From contig JBEKJI010000045.1 of NCBI GenBank assembly GCA_050011315.1, forward strand, positions 1 through 9,086: 9,086 nucleotides of DNA, given 5' to 3'. Within the stretch, counting starts at the first letter, position 1, and each line of letters starts with the position of its first letter. The notes under the pieces were generated by a model, which was not told where the DNA came from, searched no databases, and saw only the letters and a list, made by a program, of their open reading frames with translations. Both the position numbers and the translations under genes were made by a program. The DNA comes from Fen-549 sp050011315. GTDB lineage: Bacteria; Actinomycetota; Thermoleophilia; Gaiellales; Gaiellaceae. Of this stretch, positions 1 through 6,246 are shown in pieces.

Positions 1-381
1 CAGGCAGCCCTCCTCCGCTTTGAGGGCGATCTCGCGGGCGAGCTCTTCCATGCCTTCGTCGGTGTCGATCTCGACCTTGAGCTTCATCCGCGAGAAGCCG
101 AAGTGCCCGTCTTCTCGCGTACCAACGGTGCCCTCTCCGCTCACGGCCAACGCGTGCAAGGGCAATCCCTGGCGCCCGGCGATACCCACGAGCGTGATCG
201 CGACACACGATGCGGTCGCTCCTACCAGGAAGTCCTCCGGGCTCCAGATCGTCGGGTCGCTGCCGCGGAACTCGGGCGGAGACGAGGTCTCGATCTCACT
301 CTTGCCGCTGACGCGGGTGGCAACGCGCGTACCACCGAGCCACTCGATCGTGACCGGAAAGCTGAACTCCTTGGCTCGCAT
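1..381 (-). CDS. OsmC/Ohr-family peroxiredoxin (C-terminus beyond window edge)
   Basis: Reading leftwards from the ATG at 381-379 gives 127 residues with no stop before the window edge, so the C-terminal part is missing. The protein begins MRAKEFSFPVTIEWLGG and carries the two cysteines expected of OsmC-type thiol peroxidases. Cys59 lies in ATASCV, where the family has its peroxidatic cysteine at the start of the central helix. Cys126 lies in EEGCL, the position of the second, resolving cysteine. Family members reduce organic hydroperoxides in the cytoplasm; the substrate here is unknown. The start is supported by GAGAGG at 392-387, five bases upstream. It is transcribed away from the small membrane-protein gene at 634. 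Family assignment is firm; the OsmC versus Ohr subtype is not resolved. Confidence 0.85.
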   Translation of the reverse strand, partial: MRAKEFSFPVTIEWLGGTRVATRVSGKSEIETSSPPEFRGSDPTIWSPEDFLVGATASCVAITLVGIAGRQGLPLHALAVSGEGTVGTREDGHFGFSRMKLKVEIDTDEGMEELAREIALKAEEGCL

Positions 382-633
382 TTGTGCCTCTCTTCTCCTC
401 TGGATTCTCGGTCGAGTCTCTGCTCCGGGCTGGCTCTCAGTAAAGCGCACGCGTCTAGTCGAGATAACGCGTCCGAGCTGCGGCGCCGGCGAGAACGGCG
501 CCCGACTATCGCCGTTACTCGGCGCTGGAGAGGGCAAACTCGCTCCCCCCGGAGTGATGGTTGCGCTTGCACTCGCAGCGCGAACGCGAGAACATGCGCG
601 CGTCCGTCACGCTAATGGAAGGAGCCTTTCTAG
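382..633. other. Divergent intergenic region with two small hairpins
   Basis: This 252-base stretch separates the leftward OsmC-like gene from the rightward membrane-protein gene and must hold both promoters. I could not pick convincing -35/-10 pairs. Two GC-rich inverted repeats lie close together. GGCGCCG (482-488) pairs with CGGCGCC (496-502) around a 7-base loop. CGCCG (510-514) pairs with CGGCG (520-524) around TTACT. Neither is followed by a T run on either strand. The octamer GCGAGAAC occurs twice (489-496 and 586-593). Open frames crossing the region look like chance high-GC frames. Confidence 0.4.
617..624 (+). promoter_or_regulatory. Ribosome binding site of the small membrane-protein gene
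   Basis: GGAAGGAG lies nine bases before the ATG at 634. It is a near-ideal Shine-Dalgarno sequence and the main support for translation of this short gene. Confidence 0.7.
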
Positions 634-852
634 ATGCCCGAGGCAAAGAAAGAAGTGACCCTGGATCTCTCGAAACTGAGCATGCCGAACATGGAGTTCG
701 TGGTCTATGTCGTCGCGCTTCTCGTCGCAGCGATCGTGGTCGCGATTGCGAAGACCCTGAACGTGAACGCCTGGTTCACCTTCTTCGAGATCACAACCGC
801 GCTCTACATCCTCAGCCGCGGCGTCGCCAAGGCGCACAACGTCAAGGAGTAA
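634..852 (+). CDS. Small two-helix membrane protein, function unknown
   Basis: This gene encodes 72 residues that I cannot assign to a named family. A charged N-terminus (MPEAKKEVTLDLSKL) is followed by two hydrophobic stretches, about residues 21-39 (FVVYVVALLVAAIVVAIA) and 46-61 (AWFTFFEITTALYILS), joined by the short polar turn KTLNVN. The C-terminal tail is basic (SRGVAKAHNVKE). This suggests a hairpin membrane protein with both ends on the same side, probably the cytoplasm. The hydrophobic pattern together with the strong ribosome binding site argues that it is real despite its size. It converges on purF, with a hairpin between the two stop codons. Nothing links it to purine synthesis. 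Confidence 0.75.
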   Translation: MPEAKKEVTLDLSKLSMPNMEFVVYVVALLVAAIVVAIAKTLNVNAWFTFFEITTALYILSRGVAKAHNVKE

Positions 853-870
853 CGCCGTTCGTGCGCTCGC

Positions 871-899
871 GTAGCGCCGGGCCCGGCGTCCGGCGCTAC
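871..899. terminator. Hairpin between convergent genes, likely two-way terminator
   Basis: GTAGCGCCGG (871-880) and CCGGCGCTAC (890-899) are perfect 10-base inverted repeats around a 9-base loop. The right arm contains the purF stop codon (TAG, 898-896). The hairpin lies 18 bases past the stop of the plus-strand membrane gene, so it could end transcripts from both sides. No T run follows on either strand; hairpins without a T tract are commonly proposed as terminators in high-GC actinobacteria. Its terminator function is inferred. Confidence 0.5.
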
Positions 900-2287
900 G
901 CCTTGGCGCGCGCCTTCTCGAGGCGGAGCTTGATCAGCTTGCCGCCCTCTGGAATCGGAGTCGGGTAGTTGCCGTCGAGGCAGGCGCGGCAGAAGCTCGT
1001 CTCCGGCCGCTCCGAAGCGGTTTGCAGCCCCTCGAGCGAGAGGTGGGCGAGCGAGGTCGCGCCGATGTGGCGGCGCACCTCCTCGACCGACTTCTTGCCG
1101 GCGATCAACTGCTCGGCGTCGCCGAAGTCGATCCCGTAAAAGCAGGGGAAGACGACCGGAGGCGAGGAGATGCGCGCGTGCACTTCGGTGGCGCCGGCCT
1201 CGACGAGCATGGTCACGATCTGGCGCGTGGTCGAGCCGCGCACGATCGAGTCGTCGACGATCACCACACGCTTGCCGGACACCTCGTCGAGCGGGTTGAA
1301 CTTCAGCTTCACTCCCTGGTCGCGTAGCCGCTGCTCGGGCTCGATGAAGGTGCGGCCGACGTAGCGGTTCTTGATCAGGCCTTCACTGAAGGGGATGCCG
1401 CTGGCGCGCGAGAAGCCGATCGCCGCCGGTGTGCCCGAGTCGGGGATCGGCATCACGAGATCGGCCTCGACCGGCGACTCGGCGGCCAGGATCTCGCCCA
1501 TCCGCACTCTTGCTCCGTGCACCTCGACGCCGAGCAGGCGGCTGTCGGGCCGGGCCAGGTAGAAGAGCTCGAAGATGCACAGCGCGGTGTGCTCCGGCCG
1601 CTCGACCGCCTGGACTGAGTGGCACCCTTCCTCGTCGATTACCACCAGCTCGCCGGCTTCGATCTCCCGCTCGAGCTTGGCGCCCACGATGTCGAGCGCG
1701 CAACTCTCGGAGGCGATCACCCAGTCGTCGTCGAGCCGGCCCACGCAGAGCGGGCGGATGCCGTACTGGTCGCGGAAGCCGATCAGCTTGCCGTCGGCAA
1801 GCGCCACGATCGAGTAGGCACCGACCAGCCGGGTCATCGCCGCTGCGACGGCCTCTTCGAGCGGGCGCTCGTCGTTGGCGATCAGCGCGGCCACGATCTC
1901 GCTGTCGGAGCTGGTGCTCAGGCGTACGCGCTGCGCGGCGAGCTCCGAGCGCAGCTCCTCGACGTTGGTGAGGTTGCCGTTGTGTGCGAGTGCGACGGTG
2001 CGGGCGCGCCCGCGTAACACGAGCGGTTGCGAGTTTTCCCAGTGACTGCCGCCGGTGGTCGAGTAGCGGCAGTGGCCGATCGCGAGCTGCCCGTGCAGTC
2101 CGCGCAGATTCTGCTCGCTGAAGACCTGCGTCACCAGCCCCATGTCTCTGAGGCCGTAGATCCGTCCCTCGTCGCAGACGGCGATCCCCGCCGACTCCTG
2201 CCCGCGGTGCTGGAGCGCGTGCAGCCCGAAGTAGGCGAGCCGCGCGTTATCGCGCTCGGGCGCTCTGATGCCGAAGATGCCGCACAT
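896..2287 (-). CDS. purF: Amidophosphoribosyltransferase (glutamine PRPP amidotransferase)
   Basis: PurF catalyses the first committed step of purine synthesis, turning PRPP and glutamine into phosphoribosylamine. The protein has 463 residues, a normal length. It starts MCGIFGIR: Cys2 is the N-terminal nucleophile of the glutaminase domain, exposed by removal of Met, and there is no propeptide. Further glutaminase motifs are LQHRGQESAG (25-34), HCRYSTTGG (72-80) and AHNGNLTN (101-108). The phosphoribosyltransferase half has the PRPP loop VVIVDDSIVRGSTT (341-354). Cys237, Cys382, Cys433 and Cys436 match the four [4Fe-4S] ligands of the Bacillus subtilis-type enzyme, so this is probably the iron-sulfur form. 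The start is fixed because the purL stop TAA lies immediately upstream in the same frame. AGGA six bases before the ATG is a modest ribosome binding site. Confidence 0.97.
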   Translation of the reverse strand: MCGIFGIRAPERDNARLAYFGLHALQHRGQESAGIAVCDEGRIYGLRDMGLVTQVFSEQNLRGLHGQLAIGHCRYSTTGGSHWENSQPLVLRGRARTVALAHNGNLTNVEELRSELAAQRVRLSTSSDSEIVAALIANDERPLEEAVAAAMTRLVGAYSIVALADGKLIGFRDQYGIRPLCVGRLDDDWVIASESCALDIVGAKLEREIEAGELVVIDEEGCHSVQAVERPEHTALCIFELFYLARPDSRLLGVEVHGARVRMGEILAAESPVEADLVMPIPDSGTPAAIGFSRASGIPFSEGLIKNRYVGRTFIEPEQRLRDQGVKLKFNPLDEVSGKRVVIVDDSIVRGSTTRQIVTMLVEAGATEVHARISSPPVVFPCFYGIDFGDAEQLIAGKKSVEEVRRHIGATSLAHLSLEGLQTASERPETSFCRACLDGNYPTPIPEGGKLIKLRLEKARAKA

Positions 2288-4417
2288 TTATCGTCCTGGG
2301 TTCTCCGGGGGTACGCCTTCAGCTTGCCAGGCGCGGGTCAGCTCACCGAGCGGAAGGCCGTTCAGGGAGTCGCCGCCGGCAGTGCCGATCTCGCGTAGAG
2401 GCACGCCTTCGGCCTCGAGCTGGCCTACGTGCTCGCGCGCGCAGGCGACCACGGCCAGACCGCCGCACTCGCCGAACAGCTGTATCGGATCGGCGGGAAG
2501 ATCGACGCGGGCGCCGATGCCGCTGGCGATCGCGCATTCGGCCAGGCAGACCGCGAGCCCTCCCTCGGCGACGTCGTGGGCGATGGAGAAGAAGCGGTTG
2601 TTCTTCCAGAGAAAGCGAACGAGCGCGGCCTCGGCCTCGAGATCGAGCTCGGCCGGCGCGCCGTAGACCGTTTCGTAGCGAGCCTGGTACTCCGAGCCGG
2701 CGATCGAGAGCTGCGGCTCGCCGGCGAGCAGGACGACGTCGTCCTCGCGCCAGGCGTCGGTGACGTAGCGCACGTCCGGGACGAGGCCGACGCAGCCGAC
2801 GACCGGGGTGGGATAGATGGGCTGTCCGTCGGTCTCGTTGTAGAGCGAGACGTTGCCCGAGACGACCGGGATGCCGAGCGCCTCGCAGGCCCCGGCCATG
2901 CCCTCGATCGCCTCGTTCAGCTCCCAGGCCATCTCGGGCTTCTCGGGGTTGCCGAAGTTGAGGCAATTGGTGATCGCGAGCGGCTCACCGCCGGCGCAGG
3001 CGACGTTGCGAGCCGATTCGAGTACGGCGTGGGCGCCGCCGGTGCGCGGGTCGAGCCAGGCGATGCGGCCGTTTCCATCCAGCGAGAGAGCCAGCCCGCG
3101 CAGAGAGGGGCGCAGCCGGATCACGCCGGCATCGAGGCCGGGGCGGCGCACCGTGCGCGAGCCGACGATGTAGTCGTAGCGCTCGTAGACCCAGGCACGG
3201 TCGCGGATGTTGTCGGAGCCGAGCAGCTCGAGTAGCGTCTGGCGGAAGGGAGGAGCGACCGGCGTGGGAGGCGGATCCTGCTTCTGCCGCGGTGCGAACT
3301 CGAGCTGGTAACGGGGAACATCTTCGGTCAGGAAGCGAGCGGGTATTTCGCCCACGACCTGCCCGTCCCAGAAACAGCGCAGAAGGCCGGAGTCGGTCAC
3401 CTTGCCGATCTCGGTGCAGGGCAGCTCCCAACGCTTGCAGACCTCCTTCACGGCGGGGACGAGCGAGGGCGTGACGGCAGCCACCATCCGCTCCTGGCTC
3501 TCGGAGATCATGATCTCCCAGGGCTCGAGGTCGGTCTCGCGCAGAGGCACGCGGTCGAGGTGGATGTCCAGCCCGAAGGAGGCTGCCATCTCCGACAGCG
3601 CCGAGGCCAGCCCGGCCGCGCCGCAGTCCTGCAGGCTCTCGACCAGGTTCTTCTCGATCAGCTCGACCGAGACCTCGATCAGCTTCTTGCCGGTGAAGGG
3701 GTCGCCTACCTGGACGCTCGGGCGCTTATCGGCGTCGTCCTCGCCCAGCTCCTGGCTGGCCAGAACGCTGGCGCCGCCGATGCCGTCGCGCCCAGTGGTG
3801 GCGCCGAACATGACCACGCTGCCGACACCGCTCGCCCGCGCGCTCGTGAGCTGCTCGCGCGGCAGAAGGCCGACGCACATGGCGTTGACCAGACAGTTGC
3901 CGGCGTAACGGGAGTCGAAGAAGGTGGCGCCGCCGACGGTCGGAACGCCGACGCAGTTGCCGTAGGTGCCGATACCGGCGACCGCGTTCTCGAACTGGAT
4001 GTCGTCCTGTCCGAAGTAGAGGCCGTCGAGCAGCGCGACCGGCCGCGCGCCCATCGCGTAGATGTCGCGCAGGATGCCGCCGACTCCTGTGGCTGCGCCC
4101 TGGAAGGGCTCGACCGCCGAGGGGTGGTTGTGGCTCTCGACCTTGAAAGCGACCGCTTCGCCGCCGCCGAGGTCGACCACGCCGGCGTTCTCGCCCGGAC
4201 CCTGGAGCACGCGCTCGCCCGTCGTGGGCAGCTTCTCGAGCAGCCGCGCTGAGTGCTTGTAGCCGCAGTGCTCCGACCACAGCAGCGAGAAGACGGCTAG
4301 CTCGAAGTGATTGGGCTCACGCCCAAGCAGCTCGCATATTCGCTGGAGCTCCCAGTCGGTGAGCCCGAGCGCGCGATGGATCGGCTGTTCTTCGATCTGC
4401 GCCAGTAGAGCTTCAGT
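2288..4417 (-). CDS. purL: FGAM synthase subunit PurL (small type), start codon apparently disrupted
   Basis: PurL is the ATP-dependent synthetase subunit that converts FGAR to FGAM, using ammonia supplied by PurQ in a complex with PurS; both partners are encoded at 6243-7186. The frame opens after TAG (4420-4418) and gives 709 residues, near the 700-750 usual for small-type PurL. The conserved N-terminus is present: LGREPNHFELAVFSLLWSEH, then CGYKHS. Later motifs are ESHNHP, GAATGVGG, SESQERM, NFGNPEKPE and SGNVSLYNET. Residue numbers in this entry would follow a restored Met1, giving SEHC at 49-52 and ESHNHP at 95-100. No ATG, GTG or TTG occurs in frame until GTG at 4210, which would remove the SEHC region and leave only 640 residues. 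The simplest explanation is one extra base in ATaG (4421-4418), preceded by GAGG seven bases upstream. It ends TAA directly against the purF ATG. Confidence 0.93.
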   Translation of the reverse strand, partial: TEALLAQIEEQPIHRALGLTDWELQRICELLGREPNHFELAVFSLLWSEHCGYKHSARLLEKLPTTGERVLQGPGENAGVVDLGGGEAVAFKVESHNHPSAVEPFQGAATGVGGILRDIYAMGARPVALLDGLYFGQDDIQFENAVAGIGTYGNCVGVPTVGGATFFDSRYAGNCLVNAMCVGLLPREQLTSARASGVGSVVMFGATTGRDGIGGASVLASQELGEDDADKRPSVQVGDPFTGKKLIEVSVELIEKNLVESLQDCGAAGLASALSEMAASFGLDIHLDRVPLRETDLEPWEIMISESQERMVAAVTPSLVPAVKEVCKRWELPCTEIGKVTDSGLLRCFWDGQVVGEIPARFLTEDVPRYQLEFAPRQKQDPPPTPVAPPFRQTLLELLGSDNIRDRAWVYERYDYIVGSRTVRRPGLDAGVIRLRPSLRGLALSLDGNGRIAWLDPRTGGAHAVLESARNVACAGGEPLAITNCLNFGNPEKPEMAWELNEAIEGMAGACEALGIPVVSGNVSLYNETDGQPIYPTPVVGCVGLVPDVRYVTDAWREDDVVLLAGEPQLSIAGSEYQARYETVYGAPAELDLEAEAALVRFLWKNNRFFSIAHDVAEGGLAVCLAECAIASGIGARVDLPADPIQLFGECGGLAVVACAREHVGQLEAEGVPLREIGTAGGDSLNGLPLGELTRAWQAEGVPPENPGR

Positions 4418-4428
4418 CTATCGGCGCG

Positions 4429-4432
4429 CCTC
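4429..4432 (-). promoter_or_regulatory. Candidate ribosome binding site for the ancestral purL start
   Basis: GAGG (4432-4429, minus strand) lies seven bases before the sequence ATAG (4421-4418). If the inner A at 4419 is ignored, this becomes GAGG-N7-ATG reading MTEALLAQIEEQ into the conserved PurL N-terminus. The spacing supports a start here. Confidence 0.45.
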
Positions 4433-4477
4433 GACGTGCTCGCGGTTGAGCTTGCTCAGACCCGGTTGCCGCCTCGT

Positions 4478-4542
4478 GACGGCACTTCGTTCCGCCGCCC
4501 GCCACCATGAGTGCGACGGCACTTCTCTCTACACCCGCCACC
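4478..4542. repeat. Imperfect direct repeat pair upstream of purL
   Basis: Each unit is an 11-base GACGGCACTTC, a variable 8-9-base middle, then a 9-base CCCGCCACC. Unit 1 spans 4478-4506 and unit 2 spans 4515-4542. Both conserved parts are identical in the two units. Placement upstream of purL would fit a pair of regulator sites, but duplication of non-functional DNA is equally possible. Confidence 0.5.
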
Positions 4543-4683
4543 GATCCACCCGCCCGCGGGGTCGTGAAACGGTACCGAGAAACGGCCGCGCAAATGCTCC
4601 GAGAGCGTGCCCAATTCGTGCCGATCTCCCCAGACGGTTTCGCGACCTTCGTTGGAGGCCCGAGGCGGTCTTTCACCCTGAGC

Positions 4684-4689
4684 TAGGCT
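4684..4689 (+). promoter_or_regulatory. Possible -10 element for the GNAT gene
   Basis: TAGGCT fits the TAnnnT form of -10 elements and lies 10 bases before the ATG at 4700. Transcription would then start almost at the start codon, consistent with the lack of a clear ribosome binding site. No good -35 is visible. Confidence 0.3.
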
Positions 4690-4699
4690 CCAAAGCGAG

Positions 4700-5236
4700 A
4701 TGAGCGAAAGCAAGCTTCGACTCCGCCGCGCCACCCCCCACGACGTCGACTACCTGCTCGCCCTGCAAGTCGAGCCGGAAGCTGCGCACTTCCTGTCGGC
4801 GGGCAGGGCGAGCACGCACGAGCAGTTACTGGCCGAGGTCGAGCGCTCGCTCGCCGAGCCGGAGGCGTTCGGGCGGCTTCTGGTCGAGGTTCCCTTCGAG
4901 CGCGAGTGGCGCCTGGCCGGCGCGATCGGCTTCGAGCGCACGAACCGGCGCAGCCGCATCGCTCACCTGAGCGGGCTGGCCGTTCATCCCGACTTTCGCG
5001 GGCACGGCCTGGGCGCGGCGGCGATTCGCGAGCTGGCGCGGGTGCTCTTCGGCGAGCTCGGCTTTCACCGGCTCGAGGCCGAGACCTACGGCTTCAACGA
5101 GCGGGCGATGGCCGTGGTCGAGCGGGCCGGCTTCGTGCGCGAGGGCGTCAAGCGCCGTGCCTACTGGCGCGATCCCGAATGGGTGGACGGCGTCTGCTTC
5201 GCACTAACGGTCGAGGACATCCAAGAGACGCCGTAA
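4700..5236 (+). CDS. GNAT-family N-acetyltransferase
   Basis: This gene encodes a 178-residue acetyl-CoA-dependent transferase. The acetyl-CoA pyrophosphate-binding motif is RGHGLG (100-105) within LSGLAVHPDFRGHGLGAAAI. It is followed by the usual late motif GFNERAMAVVERAGFVREG (131-149), in which an N-x-x-A-x-x-x-x-x-x-x-G-F pattern is clear. The C-terminus, KRRAYWRDPEWVDGVCFAL, resembles the RimJ/RimL-like branch, whose members acetylate protein N-termini, amino acids or small amines; the substrate cannot be told from the sequence. The ATG at 4700 gives a complete domain. The next gene, on the same strand, starts nine bases after its stop, so the two may be co-transcribed. It points away from purL and has no evident purine role. 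Confidence 0.9.
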   Translation: MSESKLRLRRATPHDVDYLLALQVEPEAAHFLSAGRASTHEQLLAEVERSLAEPEAFGRLLVEVPFEREWRLAGAIGFERTNRRSRIAHLSGLAVHPDFRGHGLGAAAIRELARVLFGELGFHRLEAETYGFNERAMAVVERAGFVREGVKRRAYWRDPEWVDGVCFALTVEDIQETP

Positions 5237-5239
5237 GCT
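5234..5239 (+). promoter_or_regulatory. Possible -10 of a leaderless promoter for the VOC gene
   Basis: TAAGCT overlaps the GNAT stop codon and is exactly six bases before the ATG at 5246. This is the layout of leaderless actinobacterial transcripts. A weak -35-like TCGAGG (5211-5216) lies 17 bases upstream. The VOC gene has no ribosome binding site, which fits leaderless translation. Chance occurrence is possible. Confidence 0.3.
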
Positions 5240-5245
5240 TCGGGC

Positions 5246-5629
5246 ATGGAGCTGACCCACACCTGCTACCGCATCGGCGACCCGGCCAGGTCGATCGCCT
5301 TCTACGAGGCGCTCGGCTTCGAGAAGCGGCGCGAGCAGCCGATCCGCGACGAGGCCGTCAACTACTTCTTCGGCGTCCCCGGCCGGCCCAGTCCCGAGCT
5401 GGAGCTGACCTATAACTTCGGCGTGTCTGAATACGAAATCGGCAGCGGCTTCGGCCACGTCGCCGTCCGGGTCGACGACCTAGAGCGGACGCTCGCCCGA
5501 CTCGCCTCCGAGCACGGCATCGAGCCCGAGCGCCCGCCCTACCGGGTCAGCGAGAGCGGACCGCTGATCTGCTTCGTCCGGGATCCGGACGGCTACCGGA
5601 TCGAGCTGATAGACGTCTCCGGTCGCTAG
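5246..5629 (+). CDS. VOC-family protein, glyoxalase I (GloA)-like
   Basis: This gene encodes 127 residues, close to the 130-135 of bacterial glyoxalase I. Two vicinal-oxygen-chelate modules are visible, starting at THTCYRIGDPARSIAFYEAL and GFGHVAVRVDDLERTLARL. The four metal ligands of Escherichia coli GloA have counterparts: His5, Glu53 (in ELELTYNFG), His71 (in GFGHVAV) and Glu120 (in GYRIELID). The ELTYNFGVSEYEIG segment is also typical of GloA. Such enzymes isomerise the methylglyoxal-thiol adduct to a lactoyl thioester. Most actinobacteria use mycothiol instead of glutathione, so the thiol partner is uncertain. It follows the GNAT gene by nine bases. The last 14 codons, stop included, are duplicated at 6205-6246, beyond the lipoprotein gene. 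Confidence 0.9.
   Translation: MELTHTCYRIGDPARSIAFYEALGFEKRREQPIRDEAVNYFFGVPGRPSPELELTYNFGVSEYEIGSGFGHVAVRVDDLERTLARLASEHGIEPERPPYRVSESGPLICFVRDPDGYRIELIDVSGR
5588..5629 (+). repeat. Direct repeat, left copy (VOC gene 3' end)
   Basis: These last 42 bases of the VOC gene, including its stop, match 6205-6246 at 37 of 42 positions. The first 23 bases are identical. The pair brackets the lipoprotein gene. Confidence 0.8.
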
Positions 5630-5655
5630 CGAGGATGGTCCGACGGTTACCTACG

Positions 5656-6126
5656 CTACTTCACGGCTTTGCGCGCGGATGAAGTGCACTCTTTTGCGCC
5701 CAGTTTCGTGAACAGAGCATCGCTCTTCTCCGCGATTGTCCTGCCCTCCCTAGCGAGCTTCAGCGCTGTCGCCTCGTCAAGGTCATTCTCCCGCATGGCA
5801 GCGGCTGCTGTTGCGACATGAGAGGACAGTTTCTCGATCAGAGTTATTGCCTTATTAAAGGTCTGTTGCTCTCTCAGGGGTGGACTCAGGGTCTTTAGCC
5901 TAGAGATCTCTTTGTGAAACAGAGGTAGCGACGCCCTGAGCGACGACTGCGGGTTTTTAGCGGCGGCGATCTCCATCTCCTTGTTGAACTCGGCGCAGAC
6001 CGCATTCGCTCTTGCGGCAAACTCCGCTTTCGTGAGACGCTTACCGCCTCCGCCGCCACAGCCTCCGAGAGCAAGTGAGCCAGAGACGACCAGCATCCCC
6101 AGCGCTACCGTCGCCCTGCTCTGCAT
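5656..6126 (-). CDS. Small secreted lipoprotein, function unknown
   Basis: From the ATG at 6126 the product has 156 residues. The signal peptide MQSRATVALGMLVVSGSLAL ends in the lipobox LGGC, making Cys23 the lipid-modified residue, followed by a glycine run. An upstream in-frame GTG at 6156 would add ten residues (MTPYLKGTEI) and spoil the signal; AAGGGA eight bases before 6126 supports the shorter form. The mature part is helical and charged, starting KRLTKAEFAARANAVCAEFN. It has just two more cysteines, Cys44 and Cys147 (AKECTSS), which could form a disulfide outside the membrane. I associate this LTKAEF...ANAVC layout with small lipoproteins of Thermoleophilia; that is from memory. No function is known to me. 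Codons such as ATA, ACT and AAA are commoner than in neighbouring genes, hinting at a different origin. Confidence 0.8.
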   Translation of the reverse strand: MQSRATVALGMLVVSGSLALGGCGGGGGKRLTKAEFAARANAVCAEFNKEMEIAAAKNPQSSLRASLPLFHKEISRLKTLSPPLREQQTFNKAITLIEKLSSHVATAAAAMRENDLDEATALKLAREGRTIAEKSDALFTKLGAKECTSSARKAVK

Positions 6127-6156
6127 GATCTCAGTCCCTTTCAGGTAGGGGGTCAC

Positions 6157-6195
6157 GCGGATCGTAATATCAGCAGTGCGTTCACGAGTGCAGAT
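6157..6195 (-). promoter_or_regulatory. Likely promoter region of the lipoprotein gene
   Basis: On the minus strand an AT-richer patch reads GATATTACGATCC. TACGAT fits the TAnnnT form of a -10 element, 31 bases or more before the start codon, which leaves room for a leader with AAGGGA. A good -35 is not visible. Confidence 0.3.
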
Positions 6196-6246
6196 CGGCT
6201 GCCCGACGGCTACCGGATCGAGCTGATCGACCCTTCCGGCCGCTAG
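6196..6246 (+). pseudogene. Remnant of a VOC (glyoxalase-like) gene 3' end
   Basis: The plus strand reads RLPDGYRIELIDPSGR and then TAG, almost the same as the C-terminus of the intact VOC protein at 5246-5629 (DPDGYRIELIDVSGR, stop). Within the 42-base core (6205-6246), 37 positions match, 23 of them in an unbroken run. Upstream of about 6196 the similarity is lost, so this is a tail without a gene. Its TAG (6244-6246) overlaps the purQ stop on the other strand through a shared CTAG. It is either the end of a lost tandem VOC copy or the displaced end of the original gene after an insertion. Confidence 0.75.

Larger units (their letters stand above)
4421..4699. other. Divergent region between purL and the GNAT gene, with an imperfect direct repeat
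   Basis: This 279-base stretch lies between the leftward purLF unit and the rightward acetyltransferase gene, so it should contain promoters for both. Two related blocks stand out: GACGGCACTTC (4478-4488) with CCCGCCACC (4498-4506), and again GACGGCACTTC (4515-4525) with CCCGCCACC (4534-4542), a period of 36-37 bases. Further right are the palindromes CCCGCGGG (4553-4560) and CGGTACCG (4570-4577), and GAAACGG twice (4566-4572 and 4579-4585). A possible minus-strand -10 is TACCGT (4574-4569), without a good -35. Short frames here lack a convincing protein pattern. Confidence 0.45.

Noticed and set aside
482..524. Two close hairpins as a riboswitch or small RNA
   Set aside because: The stems are short (7 and 5 bases), match no known riboswitch core that I recognise, and lack a terminator T run.
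20..658. Long plus-strand open frame across the OsmC-like gene and the intergenic region
   Set aside because: It is antisense to a clear OsmC-family gene, and its translation is low-complexity and rich in Ser, Arg and Pro.
4403..4405. CTG as a leaderless purL start, with TAGACT (4420-4415) as its -10 element
   Set aside because: The spacing (nine bases) is longer than usual for leaderless genes, CTG is a rare start, and there is no -35. The ATaG reading with GAGG at the right distance explains more; kept only as an alternative.
4413..4676. 87-codon open frame on the minus strand running up to the purL start
   Set aside because: The protein has no recognisable domain and runs through the repeat units. 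It looks like a chance frame in high-GC non-coding DNA.
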